Positions 11,889 through 24,780 of a DNA stretch of 64,000 bases are shown piece by piece (position 1 is the stretch's first letter; the number at the start of each line of letters is the position of its first letter). Under the pieces are notes generated by a model that ran no database searches, was not told the origin of the DNA, and saw only the letters and a list, made by a program, of their open reading frames with translations. The position numbers were made by a program, and so were the translations under genes. Source of the DNA: Terebella lapidaria (taxonomy: Eukaryota; Annelida; Polychaeta; Terebellida; Terebellidae); assembly GCA_949152475.1 (NCBI GenBank), contig OX424568.1, positions 27,627,667-27,691,666 of the forward strand, in the 5' to 3' direction.

Positions 11889-12422
11889 AATTCATCACAA
11901 GGTGTTTTGTGTTTGCGAGAAGAAAACATTACTCTCACTTACAACCCTCACTACACTATCACGAAGGGGGAAGTATTTCAGCTGAGTTTGTTTAACATTT
12001 AGCCATTAGATTCCCTCACTGACAGCCTGACAACACTGACAGGGTCTCATTAGGCTTGTCCATATGAGAAATTGCGTAGGAACAAGTCCATCCATTATCT
12101 TCGCTATACTCCATGGACCAGGCTCCCTCTGGTATTCGAACTCTGTCTTGCTGCTGAAAGCTTCGATTAGAGGAGATGAAAACCTGCTTGTACTCTATTC
12201 CTATCAACGTGAATAGGACCATTTTGCATTTCATCTAACTTTTTTTTATTCCACTGCAATGAAATCAAATACACGTATCTGCTGACTTGGAAAATTACTG
12301 TGATTGGACATGTAATCAGGAATCAGTTAGTCATTTTGATTATAAAGTCCTATGTTATCGCCCATAGATTAATGTAATGTCGCACATTTGACACGCAAGG
12401 ATTGTCACTTCTCAAACCAAAC

Positions 12423-12540
12423 ACCACCCATCACCCAGTACAAATAAGTGCTGCTTACACTGTACTCATGCTCGTGTGTGTAGCGATCTGGTGAGATCAC
12501 CGCCTGGTGCCAAGTCAACAAGCTAATGATGCTCATGACA
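12423..12540. repeat. Dispersed 118-bp repeat, copy 1
   Basis: It starts accacccatcacccagtac and ends gctaatgatgctcatgaca. A second copy of the same length lies at 13657-13774, at about 85% identity by eye. No A/B-box pair of a tRNA-derived SINE is recognisable. Confidence 0.65.
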
Positions 12541-13656
12541 CCCTGCATGGTCAGAATACACAACCATTATTACGTGACATTCCTGTAATTTCAAGTCGCC
12601 CGAAAAAGGCCATATTCACTAAGATTATTTGAGTCAAAATAGTGTTGAAATAATGTTGACTCTGAATGTTCAATGTGCAGTTTCTTTTGTATCCCGTATG
12701 TATCGTGTTTGCATTTGGCATTATAGTTATTAAGAAATAGCTTTTGGTTTTGATCATAAATTGCATTTCATTAAGACCAGAACATCGTATTGATTCCAGT
12801 AGTGGTGCGATGAATTGAAGACTATTGTGATTACAGAACCAAAGGGCCATGAAATACAAGGCATGATGGACGGTGTCATGAGCATTGACGCCTCTTCAAG
12901 CATGATTCATTGCGGTCGCCAGGAAGCCAACCATTACTCACAAGACCCTTGTGTTTAGCGAGGCAGCAGACAGTAACACTGGAATCAGAGCTTTGCGCTT
13001 TCCAGTTACTTGTATATATGATTGTTTGATATGTAGCTCATACTTCAATGATCCAGACTGGGATGTAAAAACATCAAAAATACTGAACATTTCTGTCCAG
13101 GTTCATCAGAAATGTATTGTGATGCAGTGTCTTGGAGTATGTTGTTGCAATTTTTGTTTGCGTCATACATCCATAAATGCCTAGGATAATGAATTTGTAT
13201 TTAGCAAGGTGTGATGAGGATTCTGCTATCATAACGTTTTTTCCCCATTCTTTGCACAAAAGGACTGAAAATTTTATCTGAACTAAAAGTGCAATTCAAT
13301 TGCAACAACAACAACAATTGTGTCCATAACTTGATGCTGTTCGTGTGTTTGGTTTAATTATAGCTAATTTTAGAACGAGGTGGAGCATGTCATACCCACT
13401 GTACTGCCCAGAAGTAACATGTTTTTGTTCGTTTCAACTTCCAGTCAACAATCGCCTCTGCTGGCTGCTAAAGCCTTCAATCAGGGCAGAGGAATCGTGT
13501 TTGCTCTGTTCCCGTCCAGGTATATACACAATGATATGTTTCATTAAACTATATTCTATAACAATATGTCCAGTATATTGCAATCGTGTTGTGAATAAAC
13601 ATGTAACAATGAATGTCCCATCGGAAAATTGCTATGATTGTAATGGGATAAGTCAA

Positions 13657-13774
13657 ACCACCCATCACCCAGTACGAATGAGTGCTGCTTACTCTGTACT
13701 CGATCTTGTGTAAGTAGTGACTTGGTAAGATCCCCGCTTGGCGCCGAGTCAACAGGCTAATGATGCTCATGACA
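13657..13774. repeat. Dispersed 118-bp repeat, copy 2
   Basis: The same element as 12423-12540, in the same orientation, with substitutions but no visible length change overall. Confidence 0.65.
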
Positions 13775-14220
13775 CTGCTCGTGGTTGGGATACATACACT
13801 TGTATTACTTTGACTTGATTTTGGCCATGACAGGCACATGTTCTCATAGACTAAAGTCACATCTATGGACACTTGTTGTAGCTGAAAAAAAAAGTTTCCC
13901 AAAATAGATGTGACTTGAGAACAATTACATTTAGATGTAAGTATTCAAGCCACAGGTTGTCAGAACTTGTGTGAACATATTGCAAAAGTTAAAGGTAAGA
14001 TCGAGCCATGTCACGTGTTCTGTGGCAGTCGACCATCTGTCTGCCAGTGAATGATTATATGTCTCACCTGACTATTTGTCTTCATTAATTGAAATTCTAC
14101 AGCTGAGGAGTTGCGATTTTCAATCAGAGTAGTTTTGTGCACCATTTTTGTAAACCATCAACATATGATAAACCTTTATCACAACAGTAGCCATGTTTGG
14201 GAACATTCAACGATACAGGG

Positions 14221-14820
14221 TTTAGGCAGCGGCGGCCGAAGCGAGCCTTCTGCGACCTGATCTCTGAGGCCTTCTGAAGGCCCCCAAGAGCCAGAGCCAT
14301 TTTATTTCATGCGGCAACTCCTAAGCAACTCCTGGCCTTCCCTGGTTATAAATTCTACTCAAACGCTCATTGATACTCCTGTCCTCAGAATATTTGTAAA
14401 AATGTTGAAATGAAGGTAGTCCAATAGTGGCTGATTCTGGGGTCTAAAGGGACCTCAAAAGCCAGAACCTTTTACATACTTTTTGATAACATGCTAGCCT
14501 TTCCTTTTTAGAATTTTTTTAGAGTCTTCATACGTTCAGTTGCAATTTTCTGGTCTCTCCTCAGTATAGATTCCCTAAATACCAATTGCTTTGTTTAAGT
14601 TTGTGAACATTTTTGGATGGGCACATTTTGGCCAGGAGTGCTCTCTGAAGGGCCCCATAGAACCTTCTTATACTCTGTGGTAGTATCACAGCCTCTCCAG
14701 CGTATAAATTACACATAAACTCAAGATAGGAATATGCTCGATAACGCTTGGAAGTGCGTCTGAAACATGGAGAAGAGCCGTTTTCAAAGCTCAAAATACC
14801 TCCTTTTTGCTTGATCATTG
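14221..14820. repeat. GC-richer repeat-like block
   Basis: It contains recurring phrases such as 'ttctgaaggcccccaagagccaga', 'ttctggggtctaaagggacctcaaaagccag' and 'tctctgaagggccccatagaacc' about 190 bases apart. These are similar in style to the internal repeats of the 28190-29421 element and suggest an old relative of it. The similarity is weak by eye and no ends are visible. Confidence 0.3.
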
Positions 14821-16829
14821 GCCATTATTTAGTTCCATATACTCAAAACATGTGTACATCAAATATAGATCTGTCACATCTAAATCCCCTGAACTGAATA
14901 TCTTATTCAACACACTGATTGTGAGATCTTGTTTGAGAAAACATCTCCAGTAAAGTCCATTCTCGTCATGGGACACACGTGACAGTGAGGCGCCATTTAT
15001 CCACTGCTGACTGATTACATGTCTCAATGCTCCGAATCACTAACGAATGTGTCTTCATTCGGTTGAAATACCACCAATAAAGCAATCCTGACTCCTCGTA
15101 CATATTCCATTAGAGTGGAATAATATCATAATTAAATAATTATCCTGGCTAACTGTAGTTTGCACTACTCGCCCATAGCTTGAATGCATACAATTATAGA
15201 ATTTGGCATTATCATTGCATCTTGAATTTGCATATTTTTTTGGTTTAAACATATTTTTATTTTAAAATAAATAAGCATTGATCAACAGGGCGAATCCTGC
15301 TTGTAAATGCGCATGTAAATTTGTAACGATTTCAAACATATGTACATTCATTACTTTACACATAATTATTAAGAAAGACAGGTGTAGCCAAACACATGTG
15401 TAACAAAAAAGGTGAATATGAATATAACAACAATAACATACACTCCATAAAATTTGAGCAAAAGCATTTGAAAAATATAAACTCGATCACCTTGTACTTT
15501 AATTATAGAATGTGTACATATTAATAGGAGAAAATATGGAAATGTTGTGGTTATGCTTAGGTATGTACGCAGTCCATGGATTAATTAGTAGGTTGGGAAC
15601 AAACCCCAACGCATCCAAGGCAGTAAGTTGTTTTGTCCTGTAGTCTGCTATGTCATGTATGCGTGGCCAACGCCGCAGTATAGGTGGGACCAACCCCCAC
15701 TCAACGTTGGCCTAACATGTGTGAGATGTTTCTGTCAAGTCATATTATTTTATTTCACAATGTGCAATTTCACAAAATGTACTGGTACTTTCAAATGTAA
15801 TATATACAGTAATATGGCGTTGAAGGACAGCGTTTTCAAAATCATTGGAAACTTTAATATTAACACTTGTCATATATATTGAAATAAAATATACCAAACC
15901 CTCACATATCACAGATATTTTATATGATCTTTTTTTCGGGTATTCGAGTAGCAATGTATATTTTAAAAGCTCGTAATAGTTTGTCCGTGTTTATTGAATT
16001 TCGTTAATTGCTTTTGTTCTAAAAAGCTGGTTGACTGGTGGGTCAATGTTTTGCAAACCAAGTGTATGGAACGTCTCAAAAAGTGTCAAGTATATGGTGT
16101 ACACATATCAGATCACATAAACTCACTGCAATGTGTAAGCATAGTACAGATATTAAACATTTCCGACCCAGACAAATCATGCTTTCAATATATACATATA
16201 CGATTTTGAGTAATGCTTGGTATCATTCCGTGTGTAGTTACTGTTAATGTAGAGCCCAATATACTGGACGAGTCGATGGGAGCGATCCCCTGAAGACTGG
16301 TTAATGGGACAAGCCATCTCTCACTGGGATCTGCTATGTGCATCACTATGTGATGAGTGATGGGGACACAACGTTTAATTAAGCTTTGTCTTGGGGTATA
16401 ATTTTGAAATTACAATCTGGTGGTAACAACTTGGGGGACAATCAGATTGAAAGACAGTTTTGACAAATCTTTTACTTGTTATCAAGCAGTCATGAAATGG
16501 TATGAAAGTGACACTGAAAAATTGTACATTGACAAAAAAACATACTTCGAGGAAGCCTTTTTTTCTGTAAGAAAGTGCTATTCTCATCACTTTTTATATA
16601 ATAGAACACAACTTAAAACACGGCAACAGCATCTTATTACTATCCAATGATCACGGACCTGTGGATCATACATCCACATTTAGAGTCAGACGTGACACTG
16701 CCAGTCAAAATGAAGACGAGTTGTCATCAGAAAATCAGAACCCTGATTATGCCAGTTGGACCAGGTACTGATATTCTATGTCACTGACGTCAGTGAATGG
16801 TTATTCTTTCTCATCTCATTTTAAGGGAT

Positions 16830-18690
16830 CCCTAGGTACTAGTTCATTTTTGGTTATTCTAGCACGTTTTATACCAAATATCAAACATACAATTCGACTT
16901 GCATAATATTTGAAATGTGCTGTTGTTATCTACGTATTATTGTAGTCTACACAAAAGCCAAAAATACACTGATAGCCAACAATTGGGTTTCTCAGTTTCA
17001 TGGCAGCAGCATTGGCAGCTATATGTCCATATCCAATACCAAACAAGACAATAAGAGGTTTCAGACCCTCGCCCCTTCAGATTTAGTTACTGAAATTATA
17101 GCTGATGACCATTACATTTTCGACCTGAGTGATAATCGGGGATATAGGTCATACAACCATTGGTCATATATCAAAAGGTCGACCTGGTCATTATATCAAA
17201 AGGTCGGGAATTAGCCATAGGAAAATACAAAAATCATGGGAGAAATAATCATTGATAAAAGTAGTTCTTTCAATTTTCCTATTCGACCATATTAATTAGA
17301 CAATGACACATATTCTTAATACTGGCCTCTCAAACGCCACAAGATCGCTGATTCATACTGCATACTTTATGTTCAATACTCATCATCAGTGGTTTTGGAA
17401 TTACTACTATTTGAAATAATATCAATCGTTGAATTCAGCTGATACGCCTTACATTTTCGACCATTGGCAATAATGGGGAATTTTGGTCGTATGACCATTG
17501 CTCACATAGCAAATGATGGGAAACTGACCGCAGAAGAATACAAAATTAATGGGGAAAATAAATTCTCAATATGAGCAGAGTTAATACAACTTTTCGTTTT
17601 CTGTGACCTTGACCTTGTCGTTCAAAATTGAGCTCTAAAATTTAAACTGCAAGGATGATGTTTCCATTTTTGTCAATATGACCCTGTTAGTGATATACTA
17701 GACTCAGAAGTGCAGGGCAGGGGATGCTCATGCTTCCAGAGCACCTGATCTGGGTGTCGGTGATGTTCACATGGCTTTGACTTTGATACCTCAGCATCAC
17801 TCAGATTTGACTACTCACACTTATTTTGGAATATATACATTCATGGATTCAGTATTGGAATATGAATTTCTGTTTGCCGGTATCTATTTCTACTTGTATA
17901 ACAGCAGTCGCCAATTGAATGAAGACATTGTTTGGTCAATTACTCTTGACACCGTTATAGTAATTCAAAGAATAATATGAGTAATCCACAACCGACTGTA
18001 TGCAGCAACGCATGTTGCAACGCATCTGGTCTGTCCATTGCAACATACATCCATATATCATCCAGTTTTGGGTCACAATGCTAAGCGAGGTCACCACCTG
18101 TCGCAATGAAATATTCATGTTATTCATCGTATATAACCCCACTGTGCACCACCCTGGACAGATGAGACTCAAAGCCAGACCGAGCTGCATAAGAGCTTGA
18201 TACATATTGGTAAACTAAAGCCTGTCATTAGCATACTTTCCAACATGTGCATGTATGCTTGTCATGTTTGCCAAAGCTCTCAACATAAACCAAAAATAGA
18301 GTTTAACGTTTAATGAAAAACAAAAGTGAGACAACATGTAATATCATACGAATTTCTCTGACTGCTTGTGTTTATCGAATACTAATATATTATAGTCATG
18401 AATAATATGACACTTACATGCGCCAGTGTACTTGATTATGTATACACGATCTCTTGTGGGAAGGACATTATTTTTTGCATGGTTTAACGTAACAATATTA
18501 CCAGAGAGTTCAATATGATAATACTTTCTACAAGTATTCGCATGATTTCCTACATTTTGACATTGATCGTACTCTTGAATGTCACAGGTCAGGTTCCAAA
18601 ATGTGGTGATGACGGTTCAACAACCCGACAAACTATATACCGATAAACCTATTGTAATCGATTCTGATTAGTGCAGCACACGAATATCTA
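16830..18690. repeat. 3' part of unit A shared with unit B
   Basis: This segment (from ctaggtactagttcatttttgg) aligns by eye over its length with 31.41-33.16 kb of unit B, with many small gaps. It holds only short open frames that are broken between the copies. It shows that the duplicated unit extended several kb past the neuroligin 3' end. Confidence 0.65.
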
Positions 18691-18886
18691 TAATTGATCT
18701 TCCGGTTAATATCAAGGTGGACCAAACTACTTATGTGGCACAAAATATCCAACATTGCGTGCCAACGAAATTCCTCTAAATCAATCATAAACAAACCATG
18801 CAGCGATTTACTAATAATTTCCGACATATTCACTGAAATGCTAGGATTTGGGTGTTTCATTGTTGTGTTGTTTTGAACGAGATGCA

Positions 18887-19219
18887 TCACACATTCCCAT
18901 TAATTGTCTGCATCTTCAATGTCACCCACATACGGGTATCTCCTTTTTCTCACTCAGAACATCAAACATTTTATCTGCATACAACAGTAAAGTGGGTAAC
19001 AAACCAAGTATTAGTATTTGGTTTTGTTTGTAGCTGACTGCTCCACCAAGCGTCCCGTTTCATGATGTAGCCACATATTCATGTATACTGTCGTAAAGTG
19101 GAATTTAAAGAGCAAAAAGCATGTTTCAGATGGATCTGCCCTCGAAGCAACCAAGCATATTTCCTGATTATTTGTGCAAAGAGTACTCGTGGAAATGCAT
19201 CATACAATAGACGACTGCT
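18887..19219 (+). repeat. 333-bp tandem duplication, copy 1
   Basis: It runs from tcacacattcccattaattg to acgactgct. The next 333 bases repeat it with no difference I can find, so the duplication is very recent or is an assembly artefact. Confidence 0.9.
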
Positions 19220-19552
19220 TCACACATTCCCATTAATTGTCTGCATCTTCAATGTCACCCACATACGGGTATCTCCTTTTTCTCACTCAGAACATCAAAC
19301 ATTTTATCTGCATACAACAGTAAAGTGGGTAACAAACCAAGTATTAGTATTTGGTTTTGTTTGTAGCTGACTGCTCCACCAAGCGTCCCGTTTCATGATG
19401 TAGCCACATATTCATGTATACTGTCGTAAAGTGGAATTTAAAGAGCAAAAAGCATGTTTCAGATGGATCTGCCCTCGAAGCAACCAAGCATATTTCCTGA
19501 TTATTTGTGCAAAGAGTACTCGTGGAAATGCATCATACAATAGACGACTGCT
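19220..19552 (+). repeat. 333-bp tandem duplication, copy 2
   Basis: Immediately adjacent, same-strand copy of 18887-19219. It contains no recognisable gene. Confidence 0.9.
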
Positions 19553-20107
19553 GTATTATAGCATGATATCAGTATATGGTTTGTGGATTGAATATTCAAC
19601 TATAATCATACTGAAAGGCAGATTAGAAATATTTTCATTTTCCTAATGAGGGGATGTATTTGGTGCAAATCGAAGGGCTTGAACAACGAGATTCCTGCAC
19701 CCAGATACAGATTCGAATATAAGAGTCTCATGATGATATCTCAAAAACATCCTGCCACATGTTATTATTTGATCCAGATAATCTATGTGGTCTACTTCTG
19801 ATATCACTCTTAGAAGTATACATAGCCATGATAGGGATTGTCAAATTGGCTTATTTGCTTACTACGATGGGTCATAACGAATCCAGCAATTGGGTTAGAT
19901 CTTCGCGACCAGTTTGTGCAAGAGGCATACTATCAGTTCAGCCATCATATCGTAAAATACCTAAAATATAAACTTTCTGCCAACAACATGTCAAAAATTT
20001 AGCACATGAATCGTGCTTATGGAGAATGCAAATGAAGTGTCATGTCAGATATCGATTTTTATACTTATTTTCGGTAGGGATAAAAATTATATATTTTTTA
20101 CATATAA
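19553..20107. other. Region paralogous to 39.2-39.5 kb, no gene seen
   Basis: From about 19.86 kb it matches 39.23-39.48 kb (gcaagaggcatactatc and following), including the flank into which the truncated retroelement at 20108 inserted. Only short, non-conserved open frames are present. Confidence 0.5.
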
Positions 20108-20929
20108 AATAGACGTGGAATCAATACCCAGTATCAAGTATTCCGAGCAAACAAAACAGGGTCCGTTATCCAATCTCATAGTCCGGGGACAGAAAGTCAT
20201 ATCAGGCATACGAAGTGAGAGAAAACAAAAATGACAGGGAAACTCATGAACCCCCGTAAATGGCCATCAGGAGGTGAAATCAGGTGTTCCGGAAAGAGTG
20301 AGCATTTCCTGCCCCACTAGTGGCACCCGTCATGAATTCCCCAAAATTAACATGAAAATAGATCTAGTTGCATGGCAGACATGGATTTGCTGTATTTATC
20401 AACCAGATCATGATGACGTCCATAGAATTTCTTAAACGCAGCGATAAGTCTTGGTAAAACATATCCTTGTCGTAGCAGTTTAGAGACTAGCTGGGCACTT
20501 CGATAGACAAAGTCCTCATATTTGCAACTAGCTCTGGAATAGCGTATAAGTTGAGAAACAAACACACCATATGCCGGTGACATAGGAATGTTGCTGCTTA
20601 GAAAAGGGAAATTGACTATGGAAAAATTGAAATCATCACGTTTGTCATATAATCTAGTTGACAGGTTAGAATCATTATCAATCTCCAACCTCAGGTCTAG
20701 ATAGTTGGAAAAATTAGCGGATTCTGTAGTATCCTTAATTTCAAGTTCCTTAGGATATATGACATCCAAATAATCACCAAACTTGGGATTATTTAGCGAC
20801 AATACATCATCTATGTATCGGAAAGTGAAATTAAAATTACATGTTACTTTCTTAGAACCTCCTCTTTGTAAATGTTGGATAAAATCTGATTCATATGAGT
20901 ATAAAAACAGGTCTGCCAATAATGGTGCA
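20108..20929 (-). mobile_element. 5'-truncated Penelope-like retroelement, minus strand
   Basis: This fragment is the 3' end of the same element as 41673-44726, in reverse orientation. It holds a 190-codon open frame (20347-20919) that covers the RT region from ADLFLYSYESDF through the catalytic FRYIDDVLSL to the same C-terminus, plus the same ~240-bp 3' untranslated tail ending at cgtctatt. It differs from the long copy at only two residues of the 190 (V/L and V/I), so both are young. The left end of the gene is lost: the match stops at 'aatggtgca' near 20929, where AT-rich filler made of repeated atttataaa begins. The uninterrupted site is visible in the paralogous stretch at about 39481-39510. 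Confidence 0.85.
20347..20919 (-). pseudogene. Reverse transcriptase C-terminal fragment of Penelope-like element
   Basis: Residues 1-190 correspond to the last 190 residues of the 956-codon frame at 41617-44487. The YIDD catalytic motif of the palm is present, but the GIY-YIG domain and the fingers and motif A region are missing. It therefore cannot encode an active enzyme. The apparent start Met is an internal codon of the full protein. Confidence 0.85.
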
Positions 20930-21000
20930 ATATTTATAAAATATATTTAATAATAATATTTATAAATCGTATATTTATAAAATATACGAATAAAAAACAT
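20930..21000. repeat. AT-rich filler next to retroelement 5' end
   Basis: About 60 bases consisting of three or more variants of atttataaaatata, resembling the target sequence atataaataatatac of the paralogous empty site. It looks like repeated copies of the target made during insertion. Confidence 0.5.
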
Positions 21001-21284
21001 TAAATATATGATTTGATGCCCAGAAGGTGAAATCAATTTTGTAGTCTTGTTCACTGGTCCTGGTGACAACAACAATCAGCTTTATGACTTCATGATTCCA
21101 TGTCCTGTCGCCTCTCTGAGGTGTCTGTTCTACCATGCGGGTGTTGTTTGCTTTTTCATTTGTAGATAGTTTGATAAAATATTTTAATATTACAATCTTT
21201 GGTTCGATATCATGGTTTTTAGAAGCATTTCGTATAAATTCCATAAAGCCTTGATTGGGTGGAAATGAACTACACTACTATACC

Positions 21285-22205
21285 CCATACATGCACAGGG
21301 CTACCACGGAAACTGGTTTGATACCTAGTAACGCTAGATTTATTGTTGGTCATTTTAGAGACAATCATTGGGACATTACTGCTCCCGTGGTATAATGGGA
21401 TCTATATGATCACTCAGCAGAACAATAAAGAATGTTATTGTAAAAGATCACATAGCGCCAGATGAAAGCATCCGTCATAAAGTTAATCATATGAGTTTCC
21501 CAAGGTGAATTATTACCCTGAGCAGGACTTTTTGTTGTCATTAACTGCACATAATACCAACCGGCGTTATAATACTTATAAACGTACATGAATGCACTGA
21601 CGGTTATGATACTTTACACATATAATTACCAAGAATGTACCAGGGATTACATGATAGTATCAATCTGTTACCAACAATACAGTAAGATTTTGATAATGCC
21701 ATTAACAAAAGTAAAATACAACACTTTGCAATAGAAACAAAGCTGACCAAATAGTTTATCCAAAAACACTGGCGTCATCAGTGGCAGAGAGTGTGTTGAA
21801 TGAAGTTGTTTCTACTGTACACCAGATGGTATCAGTATACGACTGCCCAACAACCTATGGAAATAATTTGGAAAATTCACCGTAGTTTCATAATCCATTA
21901 AGGATGAGAGAGAGGACCGATAATTTAAATAAAAGCTTCGAAAATTGTAAAAGCTGCAGTTATAAATTATACAATCAAATGAGGAATATACTCTGAATAT
22001 AATTGGCTCTGTTAAACTGGTAAATGTTCTTAGACTTACTATTCACATTTTGCGCTACTTTCTACAAGTCTGAGTGAAAATAATTATTGAATTTATCATT
22101 GTTTTGCTGGAAATTTCCATATCACTTGTTGAAGAGTATTTTTTATAATTCTGCTGGAGTAAGTCTTTAATTCTACCGGAGACAAACCAAAATATTCTCT
22201 TTTCG
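21285..22205 (+). repeat. Repeat family R, copy 1
   Basis: It starts near 'gggctaccacggaaactggtttgatac' and runs up to the start of the unit B front. Homologous copies start at about 34165 and 39805, each also leading into a unit front. So R plus the front is part of the duplicated block. A stretch at 21710-21890 keeps an open frame in all three copies (see findings). No gene is recognised. Confidence 0.65.
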
Positions 22206-24780
22206 GACACATATAGTTAACGTATACCTCGCTGTTGGCTGTTTATAACCACAATTCGCAATCCCAGACATCTAACTTGTCATAAACATTCTTTTCCAAT
22301 CGCATCAAATGGAGTTACAGAACGAAAATGGGCCCCGTTGGTATCTATAGTAATAGACGTGGTGACCTTGTCAATACCGACTCTGCCAACTAGAGATGTG
22401 TGAAATATGATTATTCTCACACCTGTTTACATGTGTATATGGGTACAAAATGTACATGAGCGCTAAGTTTTCACTTAGTAATAGCATACCAACATAGCAA
22501 TATACATCGTGACAGATATCTTTGAGGAGAATACAATCATACATAAAGCTGGATTATACCGATATTGAGATGTTATTGAGATGTCTATTGACATTCATTT
22601 GAGATGAATGAACTTTACGACACACTAAAAGAGACCCCATAATCGGCTTAGAATAATCTCCATAACAATTCAACAACTGTAGGAAATGTGTCATAAAATG
22701 CAGACTCACCGCTATCGAGACTCAGATGCAAACTGGCTCGTGTGAGGTGATATAGTCATTGACATCCACAACACCACCCATAATATAAAACATGTAGCAT
22801 ACGGTGCAGAAAACTATTTGTGAGGCCATAACTGCCATGGAATATGTACACGAAGTACACGATCCCTCAACATTTGAATTGAAAACCTCAGTTATGGTTT
22901 ATATATATACACATTACACTACACGCATATAGACACTTCCTTAGATATGTAGATACAAATGTATGTATGGCTGAAATGTAGATCGCTTGACATGGAACGG
23001 AATAAATGTGGTTCTGTAATTGAAATGATCGTGAGTGGTCTGCAGCCTTTGTATTCTCATTACCGTTCTAGAGTAAACCAACATTTACAGGTAATTGCCA
23101 CAGAACCATTGTGTCTCATTGCAAACTGCGAGCTTTGGGATCATTGCACCAATTTATATTCGTCACCACACGCTGTACAAATACCGGAAGTGAGCACTAG
23201 TGAACAGCAGTGTGGATTCTGCTGAAATGGGATTTTCATATAATATTCAGAACAAATATTCCTTCTGAGTACATGAGCTTTGATGTGACGGGACGGTGGT
23301 TACAACATCTACAAATTCGGTATCGTTTTCGGAGAGCCATAGATCGTTGGTATTGTATTTGTGAAATAACGTTTGATACCCGTGACTTTGATCACGAATC
23401 AAAGTTACAGATTCCTATGTTGCATGATGTTGAAGTGAATACTCGGTGCCAAATTATAAAATACGGTTGGGATTATAAATATTAATTACAATGTCAACCA
23501 TATCCTGAGAAACCCATTGAAATGCGTTTAGACTAGGCATCACTTATGACAATCTCTGACAATGGAAATACAAGAATATTTCTAGCTTCGTGTGACTCAG
23601 GTGAGGGTATTGAAAGGCCAAGAGGTAAAACCATGAAACTCAAATTTCCTCAGGACTGAACATAGGATTCATGAAAGCTGTAGTACAGTTCACTTCATGT
23701 ATTACAAAATATACTCTCAAAATTACCATAAATTGACAATGTGGATGTGGTGCACAGCATAGCAGGGCACAAAGTGGACCTACCCGCTCTGTTCTTAAGC
23801 AGCAATAATTTTTTCCCCAGCATTATTTTTATGTTTGGGATGGGTCAATGTTTACTCACCATGGAATATGAATTTGTCAGGTTATTTCAACGTCCACGTC
23901 TTCATCTAAGATGTGAATGGTCAGGAAGTGAAGCTTATTTTTGTGAATTTTTGTGGATGATGATTTCCTACTTGTGTGCCATTCTATTGGGCAGTCAAAC
24001 TTACCGATCAGGAATGGTTCAGTTTCTATAGATACCAGAGTCTCCCGGACAACTTTGTGAACATTATTCATTAAGAAAAGTATCAACATAGTCAGTTGTA
24101 TGGATCCTTATAACCTAGATGTATTCCCTGCACCCATCATGATCAAATGTACTGGAGTCGGTAGCAATTTACATCAACCACAACTCAAAGATTCCGACCT
24201 TGGCTTTCTCTTGCCCCCGTCATCAAACGGAATATCTACTAAGAGGAGCGAAGTGGCTCCCAACAGTGGGCGCTGTCTTGGACTGAAGTAGTCAATCTAG
24301 CATACCTAATATGACGGTGTATGTGGAAGCGTGACATGTTGAATACTGGCCAAGCATACATTCTTAGATAGCGTGAAGCAATTGTCAGCTAGAAGTATCC
24401 TCAAGGAAATCAGGCATAATCGCAGATTATTCTCACTCTTGCACAGGAATGGTGTGTGAGAGTGTTTGCACACTGAGCTCTCACAATGGATGACTGCGAT
24501 GATATTGTGCCATAATAAGGGGATAATTCGTGAGGGGAATCTGAGAAAATCTAATCACACAAAAAGCGAGTTTATCTGCCTATTATGAGGAATGCTGTCA
24601 ACTGGATATGATTGTCCTTCACAATAGGTTACAATAAATCTAGTATGCTGCTTAGACCCATCTCCATAGCAATTCGGCACTGCTAAAGTATGTTCACAAA
24701 AGCCACCATTAATGCTCCCGACTTAGGGTATATCCGAGGCATATAGATTCAGATAAGTACTCTAAATGGAATGTTTGTAA
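22206..24780 (+). repeat. Front segment of unit B
   Basis: Homologous to 1-3100 of unit A, clearly more diverged than C is from A, with numerous small insertions and deletions. No gene is supported. Confidence 0.7.

Larger units (their letters stand above)
11322..12415 (+). other. 3' untranslated and flanking region of copy A
   Basis: About 1.1 kb following the stop, nearly identical by eye to unit C 63017-64000. It carries two AATAAA words (listed separately). The minus-strand open frame at 12016-12234 is disrupted by a 7-base difference in unit C, so it is not called a gene. Confidence 0.7.
12541..16830. other. Unit A-specific stretch without recognised genes
   Basis: Unit B lacks this region: its flank jumps from the equivalent of 11.6 kb to the equivalent of 16.83 kb at about 31.41 kb. 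Apart from the second 118-bp repeat and a repeat-like block at 14.22-14.82 kb, it is unique AT-rich DNA with only short open frames. I cannot say whether A gained it or B lost it. Confidence 0.5.

Noticed and set aside
12016..12234. 72-codon minus-strand frame downstream of copy A
   Set aside because: The near-identical sequence in unit C carries a 7-base insertion that breaks the frame, so no selection is visible.
12423..12540. The 118-bp repeat pair as a tRNA-derived SINE
   Set aside because: No convincing A-box/B-box pair on either strand and no A-rich tail; kept only as a dispersed repeat.
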